Assembly: GCA_016124535.1 (NCBI GenBank)
Contig: WGNK01000025.1
Coordinates: forward strand, 1-64,000
From: Azospirillum sp.
GTDB lineage: Bacteria; Pseudomonadota; Alphaproteobacteria; Azospirillales; Azospirillaceae
Direction: 5' to 3'
Length of the DNA: 64,000 nt
Shown here: one piece after another, positions 1 to 7,302 of the stretch
Layout: every line of letters starts with the position of its first letter
Numbering within the stretch: the first letter of the stretch is position 1
Made by a program: the position numbers and the translations under genes
The notes under the pieces: model-generated
Told to the model about the DNA's origin: nothing
The model's input: only the letters and a program-made list of their open reading frames with translations
Database searches by the model: none

Positions 1-67
1 ACCACTCGGCGCCAAGGCACCGACCGGGCGCGCCCTTGACCCGGCCGCCGAACCGCGAGCCGATCAC
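1..67 (-). CDS. Possible start of next element gene, cut by the window edge
   Basis: A GTG codon at 67-65 overlaps the TGA stop of the terminase gene (GTGA), and this frame stays open to the left edge, giving about 22 residues beginning VIGSRFGGRVKG. The same frame is also open upstream of the GTG. The fragment is too short to name. In lambda-like elements a portal or head-joining gene would be expected here, but nothing in these residues shows that. The 4-base overlap is the only positive sign. Confidence 0.2.
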   Translation of the reverse strand, partial: MIGSRFGGRVKGAPGRCLGAEW

Positions 68-1590
68 CAAAATCGCTTCAAGGTTGCAGCCAGATCCCCG
101 CTCCCGGGAGGCTCGTTTCCATTCGCCGCGTCGAGGAGGCTCTTTTTGCCGCGGTAATTGACTTCGGCGGCAGCGGGCAAACCCAGGATCGGCGCCATGG
201 CCAGCGACGAGCCCTTGATCGCCATCACTTTCGGCCCGGCCGTCCGCGCCCAAGTCTTGACGACCTCCATGGTGACGCCGTCGCCCGCGTCAATCGCCAG
301 CATCGAAATCGACAGGTCAACGCCATGGTGGTGCCGGAACGTCTCGCCAAGCATGGCAGCCAGTGCCCGCCAAGGCGCTTCGGTGAACGGGTCACCGGGG
401 ATCACCCGATGATCGATCAACCAGGACTCCTTCCCGCGACCGAAAGCCCAGACCGAAACCTCAATGCGGTCGCGCTGGACATCGGCACCCGCGGTCAGGA
501 ACAGCCCACCGGCCGGGACCGTTCCGGCGTCCCAGTCTTCGCGCCGGTCATAGAGCCGCTGCCAATCCGGGGCCTCACCTCGGTCCACCCAGCATTCGCC
601 ACGGACGGTGTTGGTCCACACCTGCAACTTCTCCCGGTCCTGCTTGGCGTCCAGAAATTCCTTCACCAGGATCGGCCAGGCCGCACCCCTGAGCGGGCAG
701 TAGGCAGACCACAGGTGAAAGCTGCGGTGCCCGACAACGTCCGGTGCTTCGGCGATCCAGCGCCCGGCGGCGAGCATGTCAAGCTTGGCCGATTCCGGGA
801 TCACGCACCCGTTGACGCACACATAGTGGGTCGTGCTGGGATCGTTGTCACGCCACCTCATGCCGGCGCCGGTGCCGTCGCCCCATATCAAGGGCTGATA
901 CTCGCCGCACTGGGGGCAAGGGAGGGAAAACCGTTCCATGGTGCCGGCGGCAAAGCTGTCAGCGATCTTGGACGCTGCCTCGATCGTCGGCGTGCTGCCC
1001 AGGACCGCCATCGGCCGCACTGACTGCACCAGCCGCTTTACGCCCAGGGCGATCTGATCACCCTCGACACCAGCCGTCGCAGGATAGCCGTCGATCTCGT
1101 CAAACAAGATCACGTCCAGATCGATCCGGCGGAAAGCCCTCGGGCTGTTGGCGCCGGCAACGCGAAGGCTGCCACCCGGAAAGGTCTTGCGCTTGATCGT
1201 GTCGGCTTTATTCTTGGCGCCAGCATCGGCAAGCTTTGCCGACAGCACCGGCCATTCCCGCATCGGGTCGATGGTGTCTTTGCTGTAGTCTTCGGCGTCC
1301 TCGGTAGTTGGTTGCACCACCATGATCTTCGACGGCTGTTGCGCCGCAAAGAAGCCGATCGCCGCACTCAGCATTTGGGTATAGCCCACCCGAGCCGATT
1401 TCATCACGGTGATGCGCTCGACCTCTGGGTCAACCATCGCGTCGAGGATGGCGCGCTGATATGGGTGCGGATGAAACCGGCTGCCGTCGGGCAAGCGGGC
1501 GTGTTGCTCTGCCCACTCAGACAGGCTCAGCCGCGGCGGCGGGCGTAGTGCGGGCCACCAAGCCGCGGTCAGATCAGGCGGCGGCGTCAT
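64..1590 (-). CDS. Phage terminase large subunit, GpA family, C-terminally short
   Basis: This is the ATP-driven DNA-packaging motor and nuclease of lambda-like phages. The 508-residue protein has the GpA-type Walker A variant KSARVGYT at 64-71, the Walker B VILFDEID at 160-167, a CPQC (225-228) with C258 and C262 that looks like a zinc knuckle, and the start of the nuclease domain (GADVQ with D370; AIDAGD with D434). Lambda GpA is about 640 residues. Here similarity to the family stops near EVNYRGKK (476-483), and the last 25 residues do not resemble a GpA C-terminus. The gene overlaps the small-subunit gene upstream by 17 bases. The truncated end may reflect recombination or decay, so packaging activity is uncertain. 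Confidence 0.88.
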   Translation of the reverse strand: MTPPPDLTAAWWPALRPPPRLSLSEWAEQHARLPDGSRFHPHPYQRAILDAMVDPEVERITVMKSARVGYTQMLSAAIGFFAAQQPSKIMVVQPTTEDAEDYSKDTIDPMREWPVLSAKLADAGAKNKADTIKRKTFPGGSLRVAGANSPRAFRRIDLDVILFDEIDGYPATAGVEGDQIALGVKRLVQSVRPMAVLGSTPTIEAASKIADSFAAGTMERFSLPCPQCGEYQPLIWGDGTGAGMRWRDNDPSTTHYVCVNGCVIPESAKLDMLAAGRWIAEAPDVVGHRSFHLWSAYCPLRGAAWPILVKEFLDAKQDREKLQVWTNTVRGECWVDRGEAPDWQRLYDRREDWDAGTVPAGGLFLTAGADVQRDRIEVSVWAFGRGKESWLIDHRVIPGDPFTEAPWRALAAMLGETFRHHHGVDLSISMLAIDAGDGVTMEVVKTWARTAGPKVMAIKGSSLAMAPILGLPAAAEVNYRGKKSLLDAANGNEPPGSGDLAATLKRFW

Positions 1591-2068
1591 GGTCGATCCG
1601 GGCCATAGTCGCGGACAGGCTCAGTTCCAGCAATGCTTCGTCAATGGCGCCGGTCAAGACGCGGCGGACATCCGAGCCAGTCCGGTTCGCCAGTGTCGCC
1701 ACCAGGCGGCCGGGCAGTCCGAGCAAGCGGTCCCGCACGCGGCCGAAGGCGTCGACCACGGCCTCGTTGACTGCGGTTCTGGGCAACAGCTCTCGGCGGT
1801 CTCTCGCATTTTTCATTGCCGCAGCGTCGGCTTGTTCCTTGGTGAGGCGCGCTTTTTCGGCAGCGAGGTCGAGGTCGTCGTCACCACTCGCTGATCCGCG
1901 AGCCCGGCCCGCCGCGATCATGCGCAGGTGGTCGAGGTAGCGGCGGCGGCAATCGTCCATGTCCAATTGTCCGCGACGAGCAGCCGGCAGCACACCGCGC
2001 GAGATCAGATCGCGGATTGAGCGGTCCGTCAGGAACAAATGCTCGGCGACTTCCGCTTGCGTTGCCAT
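1574..2068 (-). CDS. Terminase small subunit, Nu1-like DNA-binding protein
   Basis: The 164-residue protein has an N-terminal winged-helix-like segment (about residues 1-45, QAEVAEHLFLTDRSIRDLI) typical of phage DNA-packaging proteins such as Nu1, which recognise the packaging site. An acidic linker follows (60-70), then a helical region rich in Lys, Glu and Arg (70-130). The start is supported by AAGGTGAT just upstream. Its 3' end overlaps the terminase large subunit start, which is the usual order for the two subunits. The family is assigned from the helix-turn-helix and position, not from strong motifs. Confidence 0.75.
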   Translation of the reverse strand: MATQAEVAEHLFLTDRSIRDLISRGVLPAARRGQLDMDDCRRRYLDHLRMIAAGRARGSASGDDDLDLAAEKARLTKEQADAAAMKNARDRRELLPRTAVNEAVVDAFGRVRDRLLGLPGRLVATLANRTGSDVRRVLTGAIDEALLELSLSATMARIDHDAAA

Positions 2069-2084
2069 GTATCACCTTGACTTG

Positions 2085-2140
2085 CAAGCTAGATATAGCA
2101 CGTCGAGGGCGGAACCGGAACCCCTATATGGGATCATATA
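2085..2140 (-). promoter_or_regulatory. Candidate promoter and palindromic operator before the terminase genes
   Basis: The 230-base gap between the NYN gene and the terminase genes is AT-rich at its terminase end. It contains a perfect inverted repeat TATATG-GGAT-CATATA (2125-2140) and a TATA-rich stretch at about 2091-2098 that could be a -10 box for leftward transcription. A switch controlling the packaging genes separately from the replication genes would fit. No good -35 box was found. Confidence 0.3.
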
Positions 2141-2298
2141 CCTAGTGAAATGCCGGGCCTCTGCCACCCCCGATGCTTTCGGCCGGGAAGGACCCATTGG
2201 ACGTAGTGCGCCGCGTTCTCGATTAGGCGAGACTCGGTTGTTGGGCGTAATGGAAAAATGGAGTCTTCTTGTTGATGTGCAGATATTTGGCAGGTCAA

Positions 2299-2883
2299 TT
2301 ATGCAGGCCAACCAACCTGTCTGTTGATATCAGCGTGCTCTAAGAACTCTCTTGTCAATTGACTGCCGGGCAATGAAATCACAACTAATTGAAGCCCTGA
2401 TTTGCGTCCATGTTTCATAGCTGGAATAAAGTCGGTATCAGCCGTGATTAGAATTATTCTTTCTACCGCACGGTTTGATGATAGGGTGGCAATATCGAGC
2501 CCAATCCTCATATCCACTCCCTTCTGTTCAAAATCTGGTTGGAAATTAGCATCAGTCAATGGCGCCCCGCTGATTGGAATTTCCTTGGGCTTCCATCCCC
2601 GAAACTTAAGAACTCCTAGCCTTACCGCGAAAAGATCTCGACGAGCCAGGTCGTGAAGCCAAGCATCAGAGCCCTGGAACGTGTGACTTCCTCCAGAAAC
2701 TGGTAACTTTGTTGTTCCAATATGAGGTGGGCAATCATAATAAAGTATTCTCAGTATTTCTTCATTCTCTCCCGCACAAGCGTGGGCAACCTTTTCAATC
2801 AAGTCCGGGCCATACTTGTGACCTGCTTTTCTTGAAAGAGCGCGCAGATATCCGCCATCAATCAGTAGAGCCACCTTCCGCAT
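2299..2883 (-). CDS. NYN-domain (PIN-like) protein
   Basis: The 194-residue protein starts MRKVALLIDGGYLRAL, the signature of NYN/LabA-type domains, which are PIN-like nucleases. The conserved acidic positions are visible: D9 in LLIDGGY, D126/D130 in the GVDMRIGLDIA segment, and D149/D151 in ITADTDF, the usual metal-binding set. RNase activity is inferred from the family. The ATG at 2883 was chosen because it begins the domain and follows a G-rich AGGGGGC; a longer open frame upstream has no support. Base composition is clearly more AT-rich than that of neighbours, which suggests recent acquisition. It lies between replication and packaging genes, a typical place for a cargo gene. Confidence 0.75.
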   Translation of the reverse strand: MRKVALLIDGGYLRALSRKAGHKYGPDLIEKVAHACAGENEEILRILYYDCPPHIGTTKLPVSGGSHTFQGSDAWLHDLARRDLFAVRLGVLKFRGWKPKEIPISGAPLTDANFQPDFEQKGVDMRIGLDIATLSSNRAVERIILITADTDFIPAMKHGRKSGLQLVVISLPGSQLTREFLEHADINRQVGWPA

Positions 2884-2902
2884 GATGCCCCCTGAAATGC
2901 GA

Positions 2903-2931
2903 AGGCCCCCGCACAAAGAGCGCAGGGGCCT
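2903..2931. repeat. GC-rich hairpin between NYN gene and upstream gene
   Basis: AGGCCCC (2903-2909) pairs with GGGGCCT (2925-2931), with a few extra pairs after one mismatch and a loop of about 9 bases. It lies just before the NYN gene on the minus strand. No T-run follows, so it is more likely a processing or pausing structure than a strong terminator. The rest of 2932-3099 shows nothing recognisable. Confidence 0.4.
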
Positions 2932-3099
2932 CCATACACATGCCCGCCTACGGGCGTAGCGGATTACAAAGCTAAGTTGGATTATCCGGGGGCGGGTGTC
3001 AAGGCCAAATGGCATTCCATGGCAATTCATGGGACTCCGTGGTAAAGTGTGGCCTTTTGATGGAGTCGGCGCATCCGTACATCGGCCGATCAAATCGGC

Positions 3100-3393
3100 T
3101 CATTCCCGATCGCCGAAAACGTATGTTGACCGTCGCCGCGGGGCGATCCCTGGCGACCGCACCCGCTTCACTTCGCCGAGCGCCGCGTAAGCGGCCCGCC
3201 GAGCCTCAGCGGCCAACTCGGCGACGACGGCGTCGACCGCGGCGATGGCGGTTTGCGTCCTTGCCAGGTCGCGCACCATCTCGGGCCAATGCTCGGCGTC
3301 GGCGCCGGTCTCTGCAAGATCGCAAACCAGCCGGGTGCGCTCGGAGGTCAGGGAGGCGCGCAGGCTGCGGACGGAATCGAGGTCGGTTGGCAT
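3100..3393 (-). CDS. Small helical element protein of unknown function
   Basis: A 97-residue protein, mostly predicted helix, with alternating Arg/Glu/Ala that could form a coiled coil (about residues 8-75, e.g. SLRASLTSERTRLVCDL and AVVAELAAEARRAAYAAL). No family was recognised. It follows the 197-residue gene by 9 bases in the same leftward operon, so it probably belongs to the replication or regulation block. Confidence 0.55.
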   Translation of the reverse strand: MPTDLDSVRSLRASLTSERTRLVCDLAETGADAEHWPEMVRDLARTQTAIAAVDAVVAELAAEARRAAYAALGEVKRVRSPGIAPRRRSTYVFGDRE

Positions 3394-3402
3394 GATGATC
3401 CC

Positions 3403-3996
3403 CTATTGCAAATTGGTGGGCGCCGGGTGCGTCGGCGCCGGTGCCGACGTGTCGCGGGGCCGGACGAAGGATGCCTGCCCGAGCGGCGCGGCGCGGCAGT
3501 AGAGTTCGAGCGCGTCCACCGGCCCGCCGGTGACAAGGAACAGCCAGGTTTCCGGGCCGGCCACCACGGTGAGCCAACCGCGCCCGGTTCCGGTGACCAG
3601 TTCCGAGAGCTTCGCCAAAATCCCGCGCTGGGTCGGATGGAAGGCTGCAGCCCAAAGCGCGCCGATGGTTGCGGCGAGTGCGCTCTCGCGGGTTTGCACG
3701 CCATCAAGCAACCGTGCCGTCGCGCGCCGGCCTTTGGCCTGCAGCACGGCGTCGGTGGGATCGGCGATCGGGCCGAACTGGGTGGCGAGCGCCTCGGTCG
3801 CCTCGGTCACCAAATCGGGAATGTCTGCGAGTGCCCAGACGGCGGTATGGCCGCGACCATCGGGCCGGATGATGCTCACCCCGATGGAGACCAGCGGAAT
3901 CGATGCAGGATCGATTTCGGCCGGGGTGGCAACCGTCCCCAGCGGGGCAGGCTTGCCGCGGCAGCCGGCGGCTCGGCGGTGATGGCGGTTGCTCAT
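3403..3996 (-). CDS. Element protein of unknown function (197 aa)
   Basis: The protein starts MSNRHHRRAAG, with AAAGGAAA 6 bases upstream deciding the ATG at 3996. The basic N-terminus (1-15) could bind nucleic acid. The middle (about 35-170) is a mixed hydrophobic domain and the C-terminus is rich in Pro and Ala. No catalytic motif was recognised. It lies in the same direction as the RepA-like ATPase upstream and the 97-residue gene downstream, in the block between replication and packaging genes. Confidence 0.6.
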   Translation of the reverse strand: MSNRHHRRAAGCRGKPAPLGTVATPAEIDPASIPLVSIGVSIIRPDGRGHTAVWALADIPDLVTEATEALATQFGPIADPTDAVLQAKGRRATARLLDGVQTRESALAATIGALWAAAFHPTQRGILAKLSELVTGTGRGWLTVVAGPETWLFLVTGGPVDALELYCRAAPLGQASFVRPRDTSAPAPTHPAPTNLQ

Positions 3997-4020
3997 CGGT
4001 TTTTCCTTTCTGCTTCGTGC

Positions 4021-4043
4021 CCGCCCCCACCCAAAGGGGGCGG
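4021..4043. repeat. Perfect GC hairpin ahead of the 197-residue gene
   Basis: CCGCCCCC (4021-4028) pairs perfectly with GGGGGCGG (4036-4043) across a 7-base loop. It sits in the gap between the RepA-like ATPase gene and the 197-residue gene. There is no T-run on either side. It may separate the two transcripts or belong to a replication origin together with the adjacent direct repeats. Confidence 0.45.
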
Positions 4044-4063
4044 AGCACATAGGGGGTATGGGG

Positions 4064-4150
4064 GACTGTGTGAGAAAACTGCGAATTGAACAAAATCAAT
4101 GAGTTCCAGATCAGTGCGACAAACCGAAATTTGACTGTGTGTGACAAATC
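4064..4150. repeat. Direct repeats in an AT-rich tract beside the RepA-like gene
   Basis: GACTGTGTGAGAAAACTG (4064-4081) and GACTGTGTGTGACAAATC (4133-4150) share GACTGTGTG followed by GA and AAA. Between them lies an AT-rich tract (about 4078-4135) that includes a related GTGCGACAAACC. The second copy overlaps the last bases of the ATPase gene. Iteron-like repeats next to a RepA-like gene suggest a replication origin, but only two clear copies are seen. Confidence 0.3.
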
Positions 4151-5333
4151 AACAGTTGCATTTCTCGACAATTTTTCTGCAACTTCTGTATGCAGGTCCT
4201 GATACTTCTATTGTGATAACCCCCTTGTTCAAGAGGCTATTCATTGCATTATCAAGCTCGTTCATGCGATATCCTTTCGCTCTATCAAGAGTTTTCATCA
4301 CCTTCGGTGCATATCTCTCCGATTTCCGTGTATCGCACACGTCTCTATTCTGTGATTTCAGAGTGCTCAAAACCTCAAGGAATGCCTCCTCGCATTGGCG
4401 GTCACGTGTCTGCCGCTCGATGCTGGCCACCAGCCCGCCGGCGAAGCCCGCCGGAACGAGCATCCCATCCGTCCACTGCAGCTCAATCTCTTGCCCGTTT
4501 TCCGCGTGGTTCGCCTTGACGACTTTCAACCTCGGAGGGTTCTCGCCATCCCCTGGCTTCAGCTCCAGGACACTCCGGCTGGCATTCACGAAAGCGGTCG
4601 AGCCGCTGGCCACCCTGAGCGCGGAGCCGTCCGACGATTTCGAGCTGTGCGTGATCAGCACAAGCGCAATCTTCAGCCGCCTGGCCAAGCCGTTAAGTGC
4701 CGAAAGGAATTGGGAAACCTCTATCCTGCTGTTTTCATCTCCCGCGAATACCAGCGCGACATTGTCGATAACCAAAATTCGTAGAGCTTTGACTTCGCCA
4801 AGCTGCCGCTCAAGCATCGCCAATGCTGGCGTTGCCCGTCCGCCGCGCCAAAGCACCAACCCCGAGTCGGCCGCTGGCAGAACAAACAGGCGCCCGGCCA
4901 AGTCCTCATAGTCAATCCCGAGCAAGCGATTGATTTTCGATTGGCGCAGATGCAATACCTCGTCCGGGTCCTCAAGCAACAGACCCACAGCCGAGCCAGA
5001 AAGCGTCTCGCGCCCAAGGAACGGGCGAGAAGCGGCGATGCACGTCAATGCGGTCTGCCCGAGCAAGGTCTTGCCGCTGCCGCCCTGGGCAACCAGCAAA
5101 CTCACCATGCCGACCGGGCAGAGCCCCGCGACTGCAAACTCTATTTCGGCTGGCTCGTGGTCCGCCCACCTGACGACATCAAATCCAGCCAGCGGCGGCA
5201 GGGGCGGCACCGTCTCAGCGCCATCGCCCGGCGGCGGCGGCTCCGGGCCATCCCGCCAACGCGGGGCGGCATCGGCCGACGACATGAAATTTGCGTCGTC
5301 AAAGCCGAATTCGGGCGGGTGATCACGCGGCAT
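4149..5333 (-). CDS. RepA-like hexameric replicative ATPase/helicase (AAA_25 type)
   Basis: The 394-residue protein has a RecA-fold ATPase core: Walker A QGGSGKTLL at about 83-91, a Walker B LVIDNVALV at about 187-195, and a LVLITHSSK segment that resembles motif H3 of RSF1010 RepA-type helicases. The first 50 residues are Pro/acid-rich and the last 90 look like a helical DNA-binding tail. Its role is probably unwinding at the element's origin. The ATG at 5333 was chosen because GAGG precedes it and the protein then starts 11 bases inside the upstream gene, implying coupled translation. The 3' third is more AT-rich than the 5' part. It could instead be a RAD55-like regulator. Confidence 0.8.
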   Translation of the reverse strand: MPRDHPPEFGFDDANFMSSADAAPRWRDGPEPPPPGDGAETVPPLPPLAGFDVVRWADHEPAEIEFAVAGLCPVGMVSLLVAQGGSGKTLLGQTALTCIAASRPFLGRETLSGSAVGLLLEDPDEVLHLRQSKINRLLGIDYEDLAGRLFVLPAADSGLVLWRGGRATPALAMLERQLGEVKALRILVIDNVALVFAGDENSRIEVSQFLSALNGLARRLKIALVLITHSSKSSDGSALRVASGSTAFVNASRSVLELKPGDGENPPRLKVVKANHAENGQEIELQWTDGMLVPAGFAGGLVASIERQTRDRQCEEAFLEVLSTLKSQNRDVCDTRKSERYAPKVMKTLDRAKGYRMNELDNAMNSLLNKGVITIEVSGPAYRSCRKIVEKCNC

Positions 5334-5883
5334 GAGTGGCCACCTCAATCCTGATCCGCGGCCGACACAGCTCCGCCAGCCGGTCAGCCAGGCGGCGAGC
5401 GAGGGCCGAACTGTCGCAGGTGACCCGGTCATGCAAGTGCCGCCGCATGTCGGCGCCCCAAGCGAGGACGCAGGCGGCCTCACCATCGGCCCGGAGCCAC
5501 TGCAAAGGCGTGCTCACCAAGCGCACCGGAGATCGCCCGCTCACGTCCTCGACGTGGTCCTGCCCGAGCAAGACGCCGTCACCGCGTCGCAGCCACCAGC
5601 GCCCCGGCTGGTCCGGGAAGAAAGCCACCAGGTCATCGATCGCGGGCCACGAAGGATCGCCGTAATGCTCTCCGATCGGGCAGATCAGGGCAGCCGGGCC
5701 ATCTTCCGCCGGCTCATACAGCCCGATCCCGAGCCCCATGATCGGAGCCTGCCCGAACAGCGCCGGACTGCCGAACAGCGCCCGCGGCGACAGCCTGAGC
5801 CGCCGCAGCGCCGGCAGCGCCCCCGGATAGCCGCGGCCAAGGGAGGCGGCGAATTCGGCCCTGATAGCGTCTAGGCCGCTCAT
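5323..5883 (-). CDS. Element protein of unknown function in the replication operon (186 aa)
   Basis: A globular, tryptophan-rich protein (e.g. PGRWWLRRGDGVLLGQ at about 92-107) with no recognised catalytic motif. Its ATG overlaps the stop of the gene before (ATGA) and its stop lies inside the start of the RepA-like ATPase gene, so the three are probably made together. The position suggests a primase-like or loader role in replication, but no primase motif (such as a clear hhhDhD) was found. Function left open. Confidence 0.6.
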   Translation of the reverse strand: MSGLDAIRAEFAASLGRGYPGALPALRRLRLSPRALFGSPALFGQAPIMGLGIGLYEPAEDGPAALICPIGEHYGDPSWPAIDDLVAFFPDQPGRWWLRRGDGVLLGQDHVEDVSGRSPVRLVSTPLQWLRADGEAACVLAWGADMRRHLHDRVTCDSSALARRLADRLAELCRPRIRIEVATHAA

Positions 5884-6212
5884 GGCCGCACCGGCCGATT
5901 GAGAGCCGAGTAGGTAGCGAGCACCGATCGCATGATCCGGCTCGGGAGCCTGTCGATCGCGTCCACCGCGGCGCCGATTGCGGTCGGGTCGGACTCAGCG
6001 GCGGCAAGCGCGGCATCAGCAGCGGAACCGGCCGGGCCGGCGAGCAGGCGGACAGCCATCCTCAACGCCCGCAAGCGGCACGCGCGCTCGGCGGGCGGCG
6101 TGTCGTCCGACCAAAGCCCGAACCGACTGCCGGGGCAGGTGCAGGAGCGGCGGCGGTCGATTTCCGCGATCAGGTCCTCGACCACGTCACCGAGCCGGCG
6201 GGGGCCGATCAC
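5880..6212 (-). CDS. Small element protein with a CxC pair (110 aa)
   Basis: The GTG at 6212 overlaps the stop of the AlpA-like gene (GTGA), which decides the start over a longer open frame. The 110-residue protein has a CTC pair near residue 24, then mainly alanine-rich helices. No family recognised. It overlaps the next gene by 4 bases, forming an unbroken chain of coupled genes from the AlpA-like protein to the RepA-like ATPase. Confidence 0.5.
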   Translation of the reverse strand: MIGPRRLGDVVEDLIAEIDRRRSCTCPGSRFGLWSDDTPPAERACRLRALRMAVRLLAGPAGSAADAALAAAESDPTAIGAAVDAIDRLPSRIMRSVLATYSALNRPVRP

Positions 6213-6475
6213 GACGCGACCGCCTTCGCCATCTTGGCCGCGATCGAAGCCTTGATCGCCGACCGCGTGCTGCACAGCAGCGCCCCTAATTTAAAATGGG
6301 GCAATTCGCCGTTGTTGCACAAATGGTACACCTGCCGGCGCCGCTTCGGGTCGCCGAACATAAAGGCCGCGATTTCGTCAGCCCCGGTCAGCAGGTCTAC
6401 CGACAGGGTACAATCCGTTACGATCGGTTCCTTTTTCGCTTGCACCGCCGCATCCTCCGCGATATGGTGTTTCAT
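6209..6475 (-). CDS. AlpA-like helix-turn-helix DNA-binding protein
   Basis: An 88-residue protein starting MKHHIAED. The segment GADEIAAFMFGDPKRRRQVYHLCNNG is typical of small phage and satellite proteins annotated as excisionase or AlpA-like, with a winged helix that reads DNA; the C-terminal part (STRSAIKASIAAKM) matches the same pattern. AlpA-type proteins activate excision and replication genes in satellites. It heads the leftward operon and is divergent from the MerR-like regulator. Start uncertain: an ATG 11 codons upstream is also in frame. Confidence 0.7.
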   Translation of the reverse strand: MKHHIAEDAAVQAKKEPIVTDCTLSVDLLTGADEIAAFMFGDPKRRRQVYHLCNNGELPHFKLGALLCSTRSAIKASIAAKMAKAVAS

Positions 6476-6561
6476 CGTGACGAGACAAGTCGTACTGCAA
6501 CAGCGCAAGCCTCGTCAACATAAAACGGCGCAGCGCATACCACATCTAGCGGGGAGACACC
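6476..6561. promoter_or_regulatory. Divergent control region of the element
   Basis: These 86 bases separate the leftward AlpA-like operon from the rightward regulator-integrase pair, so both promoters and their operators should be here or overlap the gene starts. A leftward -35-like TTGACG (6518-6513) and a weak -10 TACGAC (6494-6489) at 18 bases spacing are present, but they would give a leader of only about 7 bases. A partial palindrome around ACGAGACAAGTCGT (about 6480-6493) could be an operator. The rightward gene has GGGGAG as ribosome site. Confidence 0.4.
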
Positions 6562-7290
6562 ATGCGAGCCAGAGAATTTGGCCGGATCGGCGTTCATAAC
6601 CTGGGGCCGCACCTCATCCGCGTCTGGCACCCGGCCGACGTTGAGCGGGCGACGCACGGCGTCTGCGGCCCGGCAACCCAGCGTAATTGGGTCAACCGGC
6701 GTCTAGTTCCTTGTCCGTTCCTGGAAGAGCCGCGGGCTGGCAAGCCTCGTGAATTTCCAGGGCTAGCCGTGGTCGAACTGTGCATTTTGACGGAAGCCGC
6801 AGCGTTCGGCTTGCCACTGCAGCTTGTTTCTGACTGTTTGAAGGTTCTCTACGTGCAGCTTTCAACCGGACAAGATCACAGTCGAGAAAATTGCGATAAG
6901 CTCGCACGTCGCTATTTGGAAGATGCGAAAAGGCAACGCGACAGCAAGTTTGCTGAGTTGCTTGCCTTCAGGTGCGGCGAAGTAGGGGAAGGGGATATTG
7001 AAGGCTTTGACTTTGAACCGTTAGTTGATCAGCTCGGTGATTATTTCAACCAGGCTTTTTCTGGTGGCAATTGCGACCTTGGTCTTTATAAAGCCGTCAA
7101 TAGAGAAACCAGATCGGAAGATGGATTTGTCTTTGCCGGATTTACGTCGGAGAAGAATCTATTCTCCTGCTACGATCCCGATTATTCCGGAAAATATATC
7201 GCTGGTTCTGTTTCTACAACGATAGACCTTAAGATGATTTTCAATGATATCGAGAACGCAATTGATCTGTTTTTCATCCACCATGGATAG
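6562..7290 (+). CDS. MerR-like regulator with an AT-rich C-terminal domain
   Basis: The 242-residue protein has an N-terminal segment resembling a MerR-type winged helix (about residues 35-80: GPATQRNWVNRRLVP, then GKPREFPGLAVVEL). The remaining 150 residues have no recognised family and are encoded by clearly more AT-rich DNA than the first 230 bases. It is divergent from the AlpA-like gene and lies 12 bases ahead of the integrase, the place of a lysogeny repressor. GGGGAG supports the start. Repressor function is inferred from position; the domain call is moderate. Confidence 0.6.
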   Translation: MRAREFGRIGVHNLGPHLIRVWHPADVERATHGVCGPATQRNWVNRRLVPCPFLEEPRAGKPREFPGLAVVELCILTEAAAFGLPLQLVSDCLKVLYVQLSTGQDHSRENCDKLARRYLEDAKRQRDSKFAELLAFRCGEVGEGDIEGFDFEPLVDQLGDYFNQAFSGGNCDLGLYKAVNRETRSEDGFVFAGFTSEKNLFSCYDPDYSGKYIAGSVSTTIDLKMIFNDIENAIDLFFIHHG

Positions 7291-7302
7291 GGGAGGGTCA
7301 CA

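Noticed and set aside
64..200. A simple frameshift explaining the short terminase
   Set aside because: Neither other minus-strand frame continues with GpA-like sequence, so a single-base error is not enough.
2072..2311. 79-codon frame between the NYN gene and terminase small subunit
   Set aside because: No ribosome site and composition unlike a protein; the region is better read as a control region with a palindrome.
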